Of a DNA stretch of 64,000 nt, positions 34,378 through 43,281 are shown piece by piece. Under the pieces are notes generated by a model. It saw only the letters and a program-made list of their open reading frames with translations. It was not told the DNA's origin and did no database searches. The DNA lies in the IMG/VR virus record IMGVR_UViG_3300042503_001836, positions 54,554 to 118,553 of that record; one strand, given 5' to 3'. The position numbers and the translations under genes were made by a program. The first letter of the stretch is position 1; each line of letters opens with the position of its first letter. Source of the DNA: a virus.

Positions 34378-35534
34378 GCTACTTCCACTTTTCTTGCACC
34401 GATAAACCGAGGATCGGGTACTAAGGGGAAACCGCGACCAGCTACAGTAATTTTTTCTTGGGGTGGTTCTTTACTAACTATTTCAGTAGTTGTAACTAAA
34501 CCACCTGCAAAGTTATTAGATGCAGTGGGTACAATTGCCCGTTCAATATAGTTATCGGTTGCAAAGAAATAGTGGTTAGCTGGGATGTAAGGAAGTGTTT
34601 GAGTGCCGGACACAGTTGCACCACGTTGGTAGTAGAAAGCATCAGATACGATGATCTGAGTAGTTCCATACTGACCACCACCAGCAATTAAACGCTTGTT
34701 AATTGCGTCACTTACAGCCTCTAGAGATGGAGGAGGTAATTGACCAATAGCAGTAGCGTCTGGTGCGCCAACTTCCATTAACACGCCAGTATTACGAGCT
34801 ACAATTGCCTTAGTGCTGTTCTGATTCCGTAAATCATTAGCTGTTTTACGAGACATGACAATAAACGGAGGGAACTTCTTCAGGTTGTTGTAGTATTCGT
34901 TCATGTGGTTAACAATATCGTTGATACCGTTAGCTGTTACCCAATTACTCCATACTGCCGAACCTGTCAAAGCAGAAGCTAGATTACCGTTAGGGATTTG
35001 ACCAATGTAACTAAGGTTAGCAGTAATGCCTGATACAGGATCAGCGTAATTACAAGCACCTGTACAAGCAACCTGTAAAGACATTACAGTATGTAAGTTA
35101 ATTAGAGATTGGGTAAGCATTGCCGGAACAGCTAAGAACATATTGCGAATAGCTTCGGCAGCTTGACCATTACCAGTTAAAGCTAATTGTTCAGCCTGAC
35201 GGGCAACAATAAAATCCTCTTCAGTGATTAAACGAGATTTAGCAAGTTTAAAGTTACCAAAAGTTTCTTGAGTAACAGTGATGCGCTCGCTATCTTTAGG
35301 GATATCGCCATCAGTTGCCACAACATAACCCACAGTTGGGGTATAGGAACGCAACTTTAATAATGCCAGGATAGGATCTGAGTATTGGACAAAAGGAAAG
35401 AAGCGATTTAATGCAGGGTCAGGATAACCGTCGCGGTAGACCTCGCCTGTACTGGAGACTGTAGATAGCTGCAAGTCAATAGCACGCTGAACTACACCAG
35501 GTTGATTGTTTACTAATTCAATAATTGAAGGCAT
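34374..35534 (-). CDS. E: Major capsid protein (lambda gpE-like)
   Basis: 386 residues. The C-terminus (EPPQEKITVAGRGFPLVPDP, then RFIGARKVEV) and the middle (RITVTQETFGNFKLAKSRLI) match the capsid-E family, HK97 fold. It builds the icosahedral shell. Upstream in the same direction are a decoration-type protein and the protease/scaffold, the usual head order. Confidence 0.85.
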   Translation of the reverse strand: MPSIIELVNNQPGVVQRAIDLQLSTVSSTGEVYRDGYPDPALNRFFPFVQYSDPILALLKLRSYTPTVGYVVATDGDIPKDSERITVTQETFGNFKLAKSRLITEEDFIVARQAEQLALTGNGQAAEAIRNMFLAVPAMLTQSLINLHTVMSLQVACTGACNYADPVSGITANLSYIGQIPNGNLASALTGSAVWSNWVTANGINDIVNHMNEYYNNLKKFPPFIVMSRKTANDLRNQNSTKAIVARNTGVLMEVGAPDATAIGQLPPPSLEAVSDAINKRLIAGGGQYGTTQIIVSDAFYYQRGATVSGTQTLPYIPANHYFFATDNYIERAIVPTASNNFAGGLVTTTEIVSKEPPQEKITVAGRGFPLVPDPRFIGARKVEVA

Positions 35535-35547
35535 CTTCTAGCACCAC

Positions 35548-36480
35548 CTAAACTAAATTGATTTGAGAATACAACGCAGTCAATTGACCATCTATGTAGG
35601 GAAGTCGGTTTAGATAAACGTCGGTATCTATGTATAAACCGAAATTTTGACTTTCTCTGTATAACAAGTCAATGGGAATAGATGGGGAAAGCATACCTAA
35701 ATTATCAGGTAAACTTGTGGATACACCTAAAGGCATACCTAAAGGAACAGATACAGCAGCCGCGCTAATAGTAACTACATCAGTAGCAGTATTAACAGCA
35801 GAGATAGTCCCTACCGTAGTATTTGGTGCAAGATTAGCAGCCGAAGCAGTAACAGTACCATTAGTAGCAGTATCAGCCGCAGCTAAACTATATACACTGG
35901 TAAAATCTTTAGCCCACAAAACAATATCTGTGCTAGTGCCAGAACCAGCTATAGCTAAACCACTAACTAAACTAGATAGATAAGGATTAGCATTGATGGC
36001 TACGATTAGCTTATTAGCTACATTGGTGTTAGTTGCAGTCAAAGATCCGCCACTATCACCACTAACAACGGTATAAACTAAAGCTTGTCCGTTGATGGTT
36101 AATGTGACAGTATCACCAGCAGCCCAACCACCACTAGTAGAAGCAACGTTAATCCGTGCAGATGGGGGAATAATAGAGAGGACATCGCCAGGTATAAAAA
36201 TACCCGCAGTACCAGATTTAAAGGTAACGCTTGTACCACTGGCAGCAGTGGCAGCAACGGTTGTCATGCGTGGTAAAATCCGAGCTTTTGCAGAACCAGG
36301 AATACTACCAGCAAAAAAACCAGGGGCGAAAATCTTGACCAGTTTTCTAATAGCACCTTCTTTACCAGTGACATAGTCAGGATCTAAAGATTGATAGCGA
36401 GTAGCAATAGCCTCGGATCTAGCTAGTACAGGTAAAAACCCTGATAACTCGTCATCGTAAACGTAAGTTTCGTGTCTCAT
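35548..36480 (-). CDS. Capsid decoration or head structural protein
   Basis: 310 residues. A charged N-terminus (MRHETYVYDDELSGFLPVL) and a C-terminus (GLYIDTDVYLNRLPYIDGQL) flank a low-complexity Ala/Thr/Val region (residues 75-250) with the phrase GDTVTLTINGQALVYTVVSG, a beta domain seen in decoration proteins. It lies 13 bp before the major capsid gene, the place of lambda gpD. Confidence 0.65.
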   Translation of the reverse strand: MRHETYVYDDELSGFLPVLARSEAIATRYQSLDPDYVTGKEGAIRKLVKIFAPGFFAGSIPGSAKARILPRMTTVAATAASGTSVTFKSGTAGIFIPGDVLSIIPPSARINVASTSGGWAAGDTVTLTINGQALVYTVVSGDSGGSLTATNTNVANKLIVAINANPYLSSLVSGLAIAGSGTSTDIVLWAKDFTSVYSLAAADTATNGTVTASAANLAPNTTVGTISAVNTATDVVTISAAAVSVPLGMPLGVSTSLPDNLGMLSPSIPIDLLYRESQNFGLYIDTDVYLNRLPYIDGQLTALYSQINLV

Positions 36481-36491
36481 TTTTTATAACC

Positions 36492-37688
36492 TTACATAAA
36501 GATAGGTGATTGATTTACAGTTTTAAGCAATTCCGCCGCATGGGATTCAATCTGTTTAGAATCAATTTGTCCAGGATTAGAAACTGGTTCTTTCACAGAT
36601 TGTTCAAGATTGATTAGCGGTTTAGCTCGTTTTTCAATCAAACTTAAGTGAAAATCAATATAGCCAAGTTTGTCGGTTTGGGACTTAGTATGAATCTCAA
36701 TATCCTCACTGGGAACAGTAGAGAATAATTCATTGAACTCACTACCGGACAATTTAGCTTGAGATACTAAATCTTCTGCTTTTTGACGTAAATCATAGTA
36801 ACGACTAGCTACTAATTCTTTTTTCTCAAAATTAGAAATGATTTCAGCTTTTTGTTCTAAGAGCCATTCAAACTGTTTAACTTGTTCAGCTAACTTACCA
36901 TTTTCGCTAACTAGGATTTGTTGTTTAGCTTGCAGGTTGCTATTTTCACTAATTAAAACTTCCTGTTTAGATTTTAGGGAAGCATTAATATTGTTAGCCT
37001 CTGATAATGCAGACTTAGTAGATGCTAACTCTAATTCTAAGGATTTAGTATCAGGTTGATTCATGGTTTTTTCTTGTAATTGTGGATAAAAATTGGGGTT
37101 TCCATCAATAGTTACATTGTCTAGTTCCACAAAAGATTTACCATAACCCACTGTAGGATCTGAGGGTATATCTTCTGATGAAATTTCAAATAAAACTATT
37201 TTTGTGGCTTCTAAAAGTGCTTTTTTAGTTATCTTTCTATAACCATCTTCATCAATAGAATATTCAGCAGGCGTAATAACCTTGTATTCTTCTACCATGT
37301 AGCCAAAGCTAATTCCGCCGCAAGTTCCATCTTCAATATCGGATATAAATTGATCGGCTAAAGCATTTTTAGATAACTTTGTTATGCAAGTACCTTTCTC
37401 ACCATCTAAAGATACACTTCTAATAATGCCGATCTTCTGACCACGAGCATGGTTTTTAAGGAAAGGACAAGCATTGCTAGTAACTCTAGTCAGATCCCAA
37501 GCTTCAGGATCATGGGATAGGTACTCATCAAAGATAACGCTTGCGCCATCTGGAAGTTCTGAGTAACTATATCTTTCACAGATATTACTTTTAGAAGTAA
37601 AGGAAAAACCGACAGTTCTTTCTTCACGGTTCAATTGTAAATCTGTAGATAAAAATTTAGTTAATAACGATTTATTTTTTGTAGCCAT
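36492..37688 (-). CDS. Prohead protease fused to scaffold
   Basis: 398 residues. Residues 1-190 are an HK97-type prohead serine protease, with catalytic His in FLKNHARGQKIG and Ser in GGISFGYM. Residues about 215-310 form a coiled coil (LELELASTKSALSEANNIN) that acts as scaffold; the end is disordered. Protease and scaffold in one chain is common in this family. It cleaves itself and the shell lining before DNA entry. An internal ATG at the start of the coiled coil (MNQPDTKS, 37062) could produce the scaffold alone. Confidence 0.82.
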   Translation of the reverse strand: MATKNKSLLTKFLSTDLQLNREERTVGFSFTSKSNICERYSYSELPDGASVIFDEYLSHDPEAWDLTRVTSNACPFLKNHARGQKIGIIRSVSLDGEKGTCITKLSKNALADQFISDIEDGTCGGISFGYMVEEYKVITPAEYSIDEDGYRKITKKALLEATKIVLFEISSEDIPSDPTVGYGKSFVELDNVTIDGNPNFYPQLQEKTMNQPDTKSLELELASTKSALSEANNINASLKSKQEVLISENSNLQAKQQILVSENGKLAEQVKQFEWLLEQKAEIISNFEKKELVASRYYDLRQKAEDLVSQAKLSGSEFNELFSTVPSEDIEIHTKSQTDKLGYIDFHLSLIEKRAKPLINLEQSVKEPVSNPGQIDSKQIESHAAELLKTVNQSPIFM

Positions 37689-37754
37689 AAAGTGAAAATT
37701 TTTATAACTACAACCATACTAGCAACAATAATATATATTTTCATATTAGTATTA

Positions 37755-37784
37755 GTGAAAACCACCAATAACCGCGATTTTCAC
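37755..37784. promoter_or_regulatory. Inverted repeat, likely operator of the XRE regulator
   Basis: GTGAAAA (37755-37761) and TTTTCAC (37778-37784) are perfect 7-bp arms lying between the divergent protease and regulator genes. A TATAAT at 37796-37801 lies 25 bp before the regulator start. Confidence 0.45.
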
Positions 37785-37826
37785 CAATATTCATGTATAA
37801 TAATCAATGAAGTTACAATTTAAAAT

Positions 37827-38090
37827 ATGACTATTATCACGGATGCCAATGTTTATGATAACCTCACAGCAGAAGAAAAAATAGGGATACACATTTTTAT
37901 CTGTAGAGAACAGAAAAATATGTCTAGGAAACAGTTGGCCTCTAAAGTAGGAAAAACTGTAGAAGTCATATCTGCAATTGAAAACTTGTTTCAGCATCGC
38001 GAATCTAGAAGACAATCAATTGCCTATAGCGAAATTGAAGCTATAGCACGCGCCTTAGATATACCTATAAATCAAATTCTCCCTAAATGA
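37827..38090 (+). CDS. XRE-family transcriptional regulator
   Basis: 87 residues with a Cro/CI-type HTH: MSRKQLASKVGKTVEVISAI (residues 32-51) holds both helices, and the end ARALDIPINQILPK is typical. No Shine-Dalgarno is evident before the ATG. It sits between head genes and a tail protein gene that starts one base after its stop, so it is cotranscribed with a structural gene, an odd place for a repressor. It may bind the inverted repeat at 37755-37784. Confidence 0.85.
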   Translation: MTIITDANVYDNLTAEEKIGIHIFICREQKNMSRKQLASKVGKTVEVISAIENLFQHRESRRQSIAYSEIEAIARALDIPINQILPK

Positions 38091-38091
38091 T

Positions 38092-39495
38092 ATGTACGAC
38101 ATTACCCCCAACTCTCTAAAACTAAGCTGGGAAAATGCTCTCAGCTTTGAATCCTCTTATGTTGCCCAAAACTACTACGGTGGTGTAGATGAGAAAGGCA
38201 ACAGAAACCAAATTAACCAAGTTACTAAAACCCAGACACTCTCTTTAGTAGTCCCTAGAGATGATGAATATTTAGAAATAGATAATTTTCTTACCACTAA
38301 CTTAGGACAACCCATAATTTTTAACGGTGCATTATATTGCTGTGAGTCTTTTAAATGGACTTGTCAGAATATGCAAGTATTCACATTAGAACTGAGTTTA
38401 GTCCAGGTTTTCCGTCCCGACGTTACAGACCGTGATAAGCTAAAAATTAAATATTTCCCCTTAACACTTATTGCAGACTTTAAAGCTGCCCGTCAATATA
38501 ATTATGGTACTTTAACAGATACATTAACTACACCTAACGGTACTTATCCAGGTAACAATGCTTTTTATGGTGGTGTATTGCTATCAAACAATAGAGTATT
38601 TTGTATACCGTTTAAGTCAACAACGGCGAGAATATATAATTCATCTACAGACACATTAACTACTCCTAGCGGCACTTATCCAGGTAATGATGCTTTTGCA
38701 GGAGGTGTTTTACTACCTGATGGACGGGTATTCTGTATACCTTACAATGCCACAACAGCTAAAATATACAACGCTACTACTGACAGCTTAACCACACCTA
38801 ATGGCACTTACCCAGGAGGACAATCCTTCTATGGTGGCGTACTATTACCAGACGGACGAGTATTTTGTGTACCGTTTAGATCCACAACAGCAAGAATATA
38901 CGATCCAACCACTAACACATTAATTACACCAAGAGGAACTTATCCAGGAAACGCCGCTTTTGCAGGTGGCGTACTGATGCTAGATGGTAGAGTGTTTTGT
39001 ATACCATTTAATTCCACAACAGCTAGAATATACGATCCATCAACAGATACAGTAACTACACCTAATGGTACTTACCCAGGTGGAGGTGCTTTTATCGGTG
39101 GTGTACTATTACCAGACGGACGAGTATTCTGTGTATCATTTAATTCACCCACTGCAAGAATCTATGATCCAACTACTAACACGCTAATCACGTCTAATAA
39201 TGACTTTACTGGTAACAGTTCTTTTCTTGGTGGCGTATTGTTGCCTGATAGTAGAGTATTTTGTATCCCACATAATGCTACTAGTGCAAGAATATATAAC
39301 TCTGTGAGTGATACTGCAATTGTACCTAGTGGTGTTTATGCGGGTAGTGGTGCTTTTGCAGGTGGTGTGTTATTGGCTGACGGTAGAGTGTTCTGTGTTC
39401 CGCACAATTCGACTACTGCAAGGATCTATGGATCTGCTCTATCACCAAATCTGCCAATGGGAAGGACACATTCTGCATTTGATAATAAACTTTAA
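38092..39495 (+). CDS. Tail protein with seven-bladed propeller, probable receptor binder
   Basis: 467 residues. Residues 1-135 resemble the phage minor tail/gpM-type fold (QTLSLVVPRDDEYLEIDNFL, QVFTLELSLVQVFRPD). Residues 142-449 are exactly seven 44-residue repeats of the form TLTTPNGTYPG---F-GGVLL, PDGRVFCIP, TARIY, a Kelch-like pattern that should fold as one seven-bladed beta-propeller. Propellers on tails usually bind surface sugars or proteins. It is on the plus strand behind the XRE gene, and converges with the large terminase gene 5 bp away without a visible terminator. Confidence 0.75.
   Translation: MYDITPNSLKLSWENALSFESSYVAQNYYGGVDEKGNRNQINQVTKTQTLSLVVPRDDEYLEIDNFLTTNLGQPIIFNGALYCCESFKWTCQNMQVFTLELSLVQVFRPDVTDRDKLKIKYFPLTLIADFKAARQYNYGTLTDTLTTPNGTYPGNNAFYGGVLLSNNRVFCIPFKSTTARIYNSSTDTLTTPSGTYPGNDAFAGGVLLPDGRVFCIPYNATTAKIYNATTDSLTTPNGTYPGGQSFYGGVLLPDGRVFCVPFRSTTARIYDPTTNTLITPRGTYPGNAAFAGGVLMLDGRVFCIPFNSTTARIYDPSTDTVTTPNGTYPGGGAFIGGVLLPDGRVFCVSFNSPTARIYDPTTNTLITSNNDFTGNSSFLGGVLLPDSRVFCIPHNATSARIYNSVSDTAIVPSGVYAGSGAFAGGVLLADGRVFCVPHNSTTARIYGSALSPNLPMGRTHSAFDNKL
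38515..39438 (+). repeat. Seven 132-bp repeats encoding propeller blades
   Basis: Seven in-frame units of 132 bp, best conserved around the LLPDGRVF coding part. Units 1-5 are most alike and 6-7 more diverged, consistent with recent amplification in the middle. Confidence 0.85.
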
Positions 39496-39500
39496 CACAT

Positions 39501-42215
39501 CTAACTAAAAGGATTGTGGATCTTACCACCAACAAAGCTACTACGCGGAGTAGATTCTTGTAACTCACCAAAAGCACCATCAGCACTATCCACAATATCG
39601 TTAGTCAGTGGTTTCTTACTACCATCAAATTCATGTAACGCCGCTAAAAATTGATCATTCCACGCACCCCTAAATAGTTTCACCTTTCCATCTTTAGCAG
39701 CAATAGCTAAAGGCATAGCGCGTGTTACTTTATCACCTAACGGCTTAACACCTCTAGCATCAAATCCTACTAACTGCCGTTTAAGCGATGACTCGTAACG
39801 TTTGCCAGCACTACCGCCTTCTAATTCCCAGCGCACCTTACAAGCAGTTCCATCTTGTTGCGCGATTTTCAAAACTGAATTATCTCCGTCATCCGCCGAT
39901 ACCTGTTCCCAAAAACAATCAAGTACATAATAGATACCTTGGTATAGCTTGATTTTAGTCCGTACACTGTAGAAACTACTTTTTGACGCTGTAGCCGACG
40001 ACGTAGCGGCAAAGTCCCAAAAAGCCACAGTTTGACCACCAGCCGGAACAGAGTTAACCACTTCAAACCAATGACGATTAAATATAGTACCCGCTTCATA
40101 TTTAATTTTCCAATTACCTTTTAATAGTCGCTCCATCTCCACAGGATGCAATGATAAAAGGTTTTGCAGATACTGAGGATTAGATTCTAATAGATGCGGA
40201 TTATCATATACAGTCCCCTTGATAAAAGTAAAACTTTTTGGTGGTGCGATCGCTGCCAAGTCTGGAAATTGATCCATTAATTCCTGTTCTGTATCACCCC
40301 AATGAATCTCACCATTGATCCGGTAAAAATACCTCAAAACTCCCGATCTTTCTTCGATAGGGTAGCCAGTATCTTGATCAATGTACCAAGCTACTAACTT
40401 TGCTACCCATGAATCGGCATCAGGGTTACAAGTTGCATCAATACGAGGTCTAACGCCACAGGTTGATCTATTCCGTGAGAACAAAAACCAGAATTGACGC
40501 TCTGTAAATTTTGTTAACTCGTCAAAGCCAAGATGACATATCTGTGAACCTGGATATTTATCCTCAACATCTTTTTCATATTGAGCGTGTCCAAAACTGA
40601 TAGCACTACCAGTAGGAAAAACCCAGTCTAGTTGATATTCTCTAGCTTGGGCTTTAGGAATTAATTTATATAAATTTCTTGACTCATCCCATAACCCGCC
40701 TTCGTTAGTTATCTCAGGTCGAGTCCGTCTTAGAATAACAGAGCCATAACCCGGTACTTTTAAGAATTTAGACGCTTTTAAGAGCATTGAAAAGCTGTTA
40801 TGGGTGACGTTATATCCGTCGGTAATGTAAAGATGATTAGGATTAGAGACAGTAATACAGCGACAGTAAACTTTTTTACCTAACTTTTCAATATTTGTAA
40901 TAGCCTTCCCAACCCAAATATTAGGCTCATGACTCATTGCCGCTTCTATTTTGCGAGGCAAGCTAAATAAACGGTGGCGATTGTTACCCTCAACTGATAC
41001 TATATAAGCCATCCGTTTTTCACCTTCATAACCTTTGGTATAGCAAACACCTTGCTTTTGGCGAATCTTAGCAATAAAACCTAATGACCTCACTAAATTA
41101 GCTACGTCTTCCGCTAATTCTAGTGATACTGTGCAATAAGAAACCTCATTTTTTTCCACAGTTGCAGTTGCGGCATAGCCATCAGTGTCAAACAAACCTT
41201 GAGCTAAATTCCATCTAAACCCTAATGATTCCTTCAAATAACCTTTAGGAATAAATTTCTCATGAGAATATTTGCCCATTAGTCCAGTATTAACAGCCCA
41301 ATTCCTTACCCAGTCATCCTTAATAGTTATATACGCAAAGTAAGGTTGCTGACTTTGTTCTGACTTATCTCTAATACTGTACTTCTCTAATAGCGATAAA
41401 CATCTTTCTTGTATCCAAATATCCGCAGTACAAAAACCAATCCCATTAGTTTTTCTTCCCTGGATCATCCCGTCACCAAGCAAAACACCGTATAAATAAG
41501 CCCTATCTTCACGCCCTCTTGTTATGTGTGTGTAGTTAAGCGGTGCGGTAATAGGAATTATAAACCTTCTGTCTTTTTGAATTTCTTGAAATAACCATTC
41601 AGTATCTCTAACTCTAGCCCTTGAAATGTAGTTAATATTCCAATTAGTCGCATCATTGTTATCAAGTATTAGCTTTTTGCCTTCTCTAGTTTTCTTTCTA
41701 CTATCTTGCCTTGCTTCCCAAAAACCCCACAAATGATCACCAGAACACTCAACGCTAGTCTTATCTTCAAAAGTTACTTTATAAACGTCTAACAGTCCAC
41801 GCTCATGGACTTGAATAATTTCTTGAGCGTGTCCGTCAGGATTCATGATCCTATCACCTACCGCAACTTCAGAAAATCCTTTCCATTCACCATTCCACAT
41901 TAATACTTTACTATCCATGTCTCTAATTTCTTTGGGTACTAAGTGAATTATATCATGATAGTAGTCCGCCGTAAATCCTAAAATATTTTGGAACGCCCAC
42001 CCTAAACCATAACAGCTTTCCGCCTTCCCACTACCTGCGGCTCCACCATATATGCACACATCGGCAGGTGTATTATAGAACATTTCTTGCGCGCCTGGTG
42101 AAGGTGCAGGAAGATTGACCTCAAAATCAGATGTGTCTACCATCTGATTATCTATAGTGGCTTTTTTAATTTTTTTTATATTCTTAGGGTTAAGTCTGCC
42201 AAAGGATAAAGTCAT
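39501..42215 (-). CDS. terL: Terminase large subunit interrupted by an intein
   Basis: 904 residues, of which 65-473 are an intein, leaving a terminase of 495. The ATPase Walker A (GGAAGSGK-S) is split by the intein exactly after the lysine. Walker B is in ICHLGFDELTKF, and the nuclease domain shows FWDFAA and the later NDIVDSADGAFG. It pumps phage DNA into the head through the portal. The intact enzyme appears only after splicing. The small terminase candidate is 8 kb away at 49994-50548, an unusual distance. Confidence 0.92.
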   Translation of the reverse strand: MTLSFGRLNPKNIKKIKKATIDNQMVDTSDFEVNLPAPSPGAQEMFYNTPADVCIYGGAAGSGKAESCYGLGWAFQNILGFTADYYHDIIHLVPKEIRDMDSKVLMWNGEWKGFSEVAVGDRIMNPDGHAQEIIQVHERGLLDVYKVTFEDKTSVECSGDHLWGFWEARQDSRKKTREGKKLILDNNDATNWNINYISRARVRDTEWLFQEIQKDRRFIIPITAPLNYTHITRGREDRAYLYGVLLGDGMIQGRKTNGIGFCTADIWIQERCLSLLEKYSIRDKSEQSQQPYFAYITIKDDWVRNWAVNTGLMGKYSHEKFIPKGYLKESLGFRWNLAQGLFDTDGYAATATVEKNEVSYCTVSLELAEDVANLVRSLGFIAKIRQKQGVCYTKGYEGEKRMAYIVSVEGNNRHRLFSLPRKIEAAMSHEPNIWVGKAITNIEKLGKKVYCRCITVSNPNHLYITDGYNVTHNSFSMLLKASKFLKVPGYGSVILRRTRPEITNEGGLWDESRNLYKLIPKAQAREYQLDWVFPTGSAISFGHAQYEKDVEDKYPGSQICHLGFDELTKFTERQFWFLFSRNRSTCGVRPRIDATCNPDADSWVAKLVAWYIDQDTGYPIEERSGVLRYFYRINGEIHWGDTEQELMDQFPDLAAIAPPKSFTFIKGTVYDNPHLLESNPQYLQNLLSLHPVEMERLLKGNWKIKYEAGTIFNRHWFEVVNSVPAGGQTVAFWDFAATSSATASKSSFYSVRTKIKLYQGIYYVLDCFWEQVSADDGDNSVLKIAQQDGTACKVRWELEGGSAGKRYESSLKRQLVGFDARGVKPLGDKVTRAMPLAIAAKDGKVKLFRGAWNDQFLAALHEFDGSKKPLTNDIVDSADGAFGELQESTPRSSFVGGKIHNPFS
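40797..42023 (-). mobile_element. Class 3 intein with LAGLIDADG homing endonuclease
   Basis: 409 residues inside terL. It begins with Ala (KAESCYG), not Cys or Ser, and ends THN before Ser, as required for splicing. The three residues that define class 3 inteins are visible: Trp two residues after the block B His (SGDHLW), Cys in block F (KVYCRC) and Thr before the final HN (NVTHN). The homing endonuclease has both acidic motifs (YGVLLGDGM and GLFDTDGY), so it may still be active. About 36 residues separate the N-terminal splice site from the usual block A-like DSKVLMWNG, longer than typical. Confidence 0.85.
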
Positions 42216-42265
42216 TTTAAGGATTAAAATACTGGTTTATCTTAGTATATAAAATATTTTCTAAA

Positions 42266-42427
42266 TCATTTTTGCAATGGTGACATTCTTGCCTGACCTA
42301 AAGGGCATATTTTGTCTTTTAACTTAACCTTGCAGCAAGCTGGGCATCTCACGCCTTTAGGATCTTCTGCCTGTTCTGTACAGGTTTTAATTTGAGAGTC
42401 TACAGCGTCTTCATTAAGATAAAGCAT
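42266..42427 (-). CDS. Small cysteine-rich (zinc-ribbon-like) protein
   Basis: 53 residues read by eye, with cysteines at CxxCC (RCPACCKV) and a later Cys (KICPLG), recalling Mu Com-type zinc fingers. The ATG follows the T-run of a terminator and has no Shine-Dalgarno, so expression is uncertain. It lies 50 bp before terL. Confidence 0.45.
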   Translation of the reverse strand: MLYLNEDAVDSQIKTCTEQAEDPKGVRCPACCKVKLKDKICPLGQARMSPLQK

Positions 42428-42433
42428 AAAAAA

Positions 42434-42453
42434 TGGGGTGATAGTTCACCCCA
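42434..42453 (-). terminator. Terminator after the J-domain gene
   Basis: TGGGGTGA / TCACCCCA stem with T6 on the minus strand, 6 bp after the stop of the gene at 42459. Confidence 0.75.
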
Positions 42454-42458
42454 TAATT

Positions 42459-42944
42459 TTATCCTACTTTGATATTTTTATTAAACTTGCTGGCGTTGGT
42501 GCATCCGTACTTTTTGGCTAGTTCTTCCAGGCTGTCCGGTGATGACTTGCCGTAATACTTGCCAATCTTAAAATACCAACAGCCGCGCTTAGAGTGCCAT
42601 GTACAGCCCGCTTGTTTGATTTTGTCCTTAACTGGTTTTGTGTCACCAGTTATCCAGATCCAAGTTCCTATTAAACCTATCTCTACTTCCATATTGAGAG
42701 ATAATAGTTCAATGATCTTGTCCATCAAAGCTTTTTCAATTTCTTGGTTGTATTTGTATGTGTACTCTTGACCTTGATCATCCTTACTAGTTTGACCATT
42801 GCAGTTTTTTAATGCAGCTTCATAAGCATTGTTTAACGCTTTCATTGTCTCCAGATCCCCGCCTAAGTCTGGATGATGTTTCACAGCTAATTTTTTATAG
42901 TTAATTTTGATTTGTTCTACGGTCATTCCTGAGAAGTTAAACAT
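42459..42944 (-). CDS. J-domain protein
   Basis: 161 residues. The N-terminal 50 residues are a J domain with the HPD signature (KLAVKHHPDLGGD), which stimulates Hsp70 (DnaK) ATPase. The C-terminal part (WIWITGDTKPVKDKIKQAG, then CTWHSKRGCWYFK) recurs in phage and bacterial proteins of this type and may bind a client. Phages use such proteins to redirect host DnaK. It has its own operator-bearing promoter at 43002-43025 and its own terminator. Confidence 0.8.
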   Translation of the reverse strand: MFNFSGMTVEQIKINYKKLAVKHHPDLGGDLETMKALNNAYEAALKNCNGQTSKDDQGQEYTYKYNQEIEKALMDKIIELLSLNMEVEIGLIGTWIWITGDTKPVKDKIKQAGCTWHSKRGCWYFKIGKYYGKSSPDSLEELAKKYGCTNASKFNKNIKVG

Positions 42945-43001
42945 TGTTTTACCCTTTATTCTTTGTTGTTTTTTTTTGTTTTATCCTGTATGACTAATAT
43001 A

Positions 43002-43025
43002 GTGGATAGACTATATTTTTGTCAA
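43002..43025 (-). promoter_or_regulatory. Regulon promoter 1 (J-domain gene)
   Basis: TTGACA (43020-43025) with the shared operator GTGGATAGACTAT (43002-43014) between it and the -10. First of ten copies. Confidence 0.8.
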
Positions 43026-43056
43026 CAGGATTTTAGAAAATATTTTAAGTAGCCTA

Positions 43057-43281
43057 TTACTTTATTTGTTTGGAATCTCTTAGCCATTGCCAAACATCGC
43101 CAGCTAAACCACAAAACACTACTTCACCATCTTTCAAAATGTAGCGTCGTTGCAAGCTGCGACTAATTAAATTTTCATGTTCTCTAGTAGTCATATTTAA
43201 GCAACCGAGAACAGAATATAAACTCATATCTTTTGTATCTAACATTTGCTTTGTTTCCTTAGAAAATTTAGTATGCTTCAA
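43057..43281 (-). CDS. Hypothetical small protein
   Basis: 74 residues, no known domain; contains SVLGCLNMTTREHENLISRS and ends with a tryptophan-containing helix (GDVWQWLRDSK). It overlaps the stop of the gene at 43268-43645 by 14 bp, so the two form a two-gene unit under regulon promoter 2. Confidence 0.65.
   Translation of the reverse strand: MKHTKFSKETKQMLDTKDMSLYSVLGCLNMTTREHENLISRSLQRRYILKDGEVVFCGLAGDVWQWLRDSKQIK

Noticed and set aside
37791-38015. 74-codon minus-strand frame
   Set aside because: Antisense to the clear XRE regulator; no start signals.
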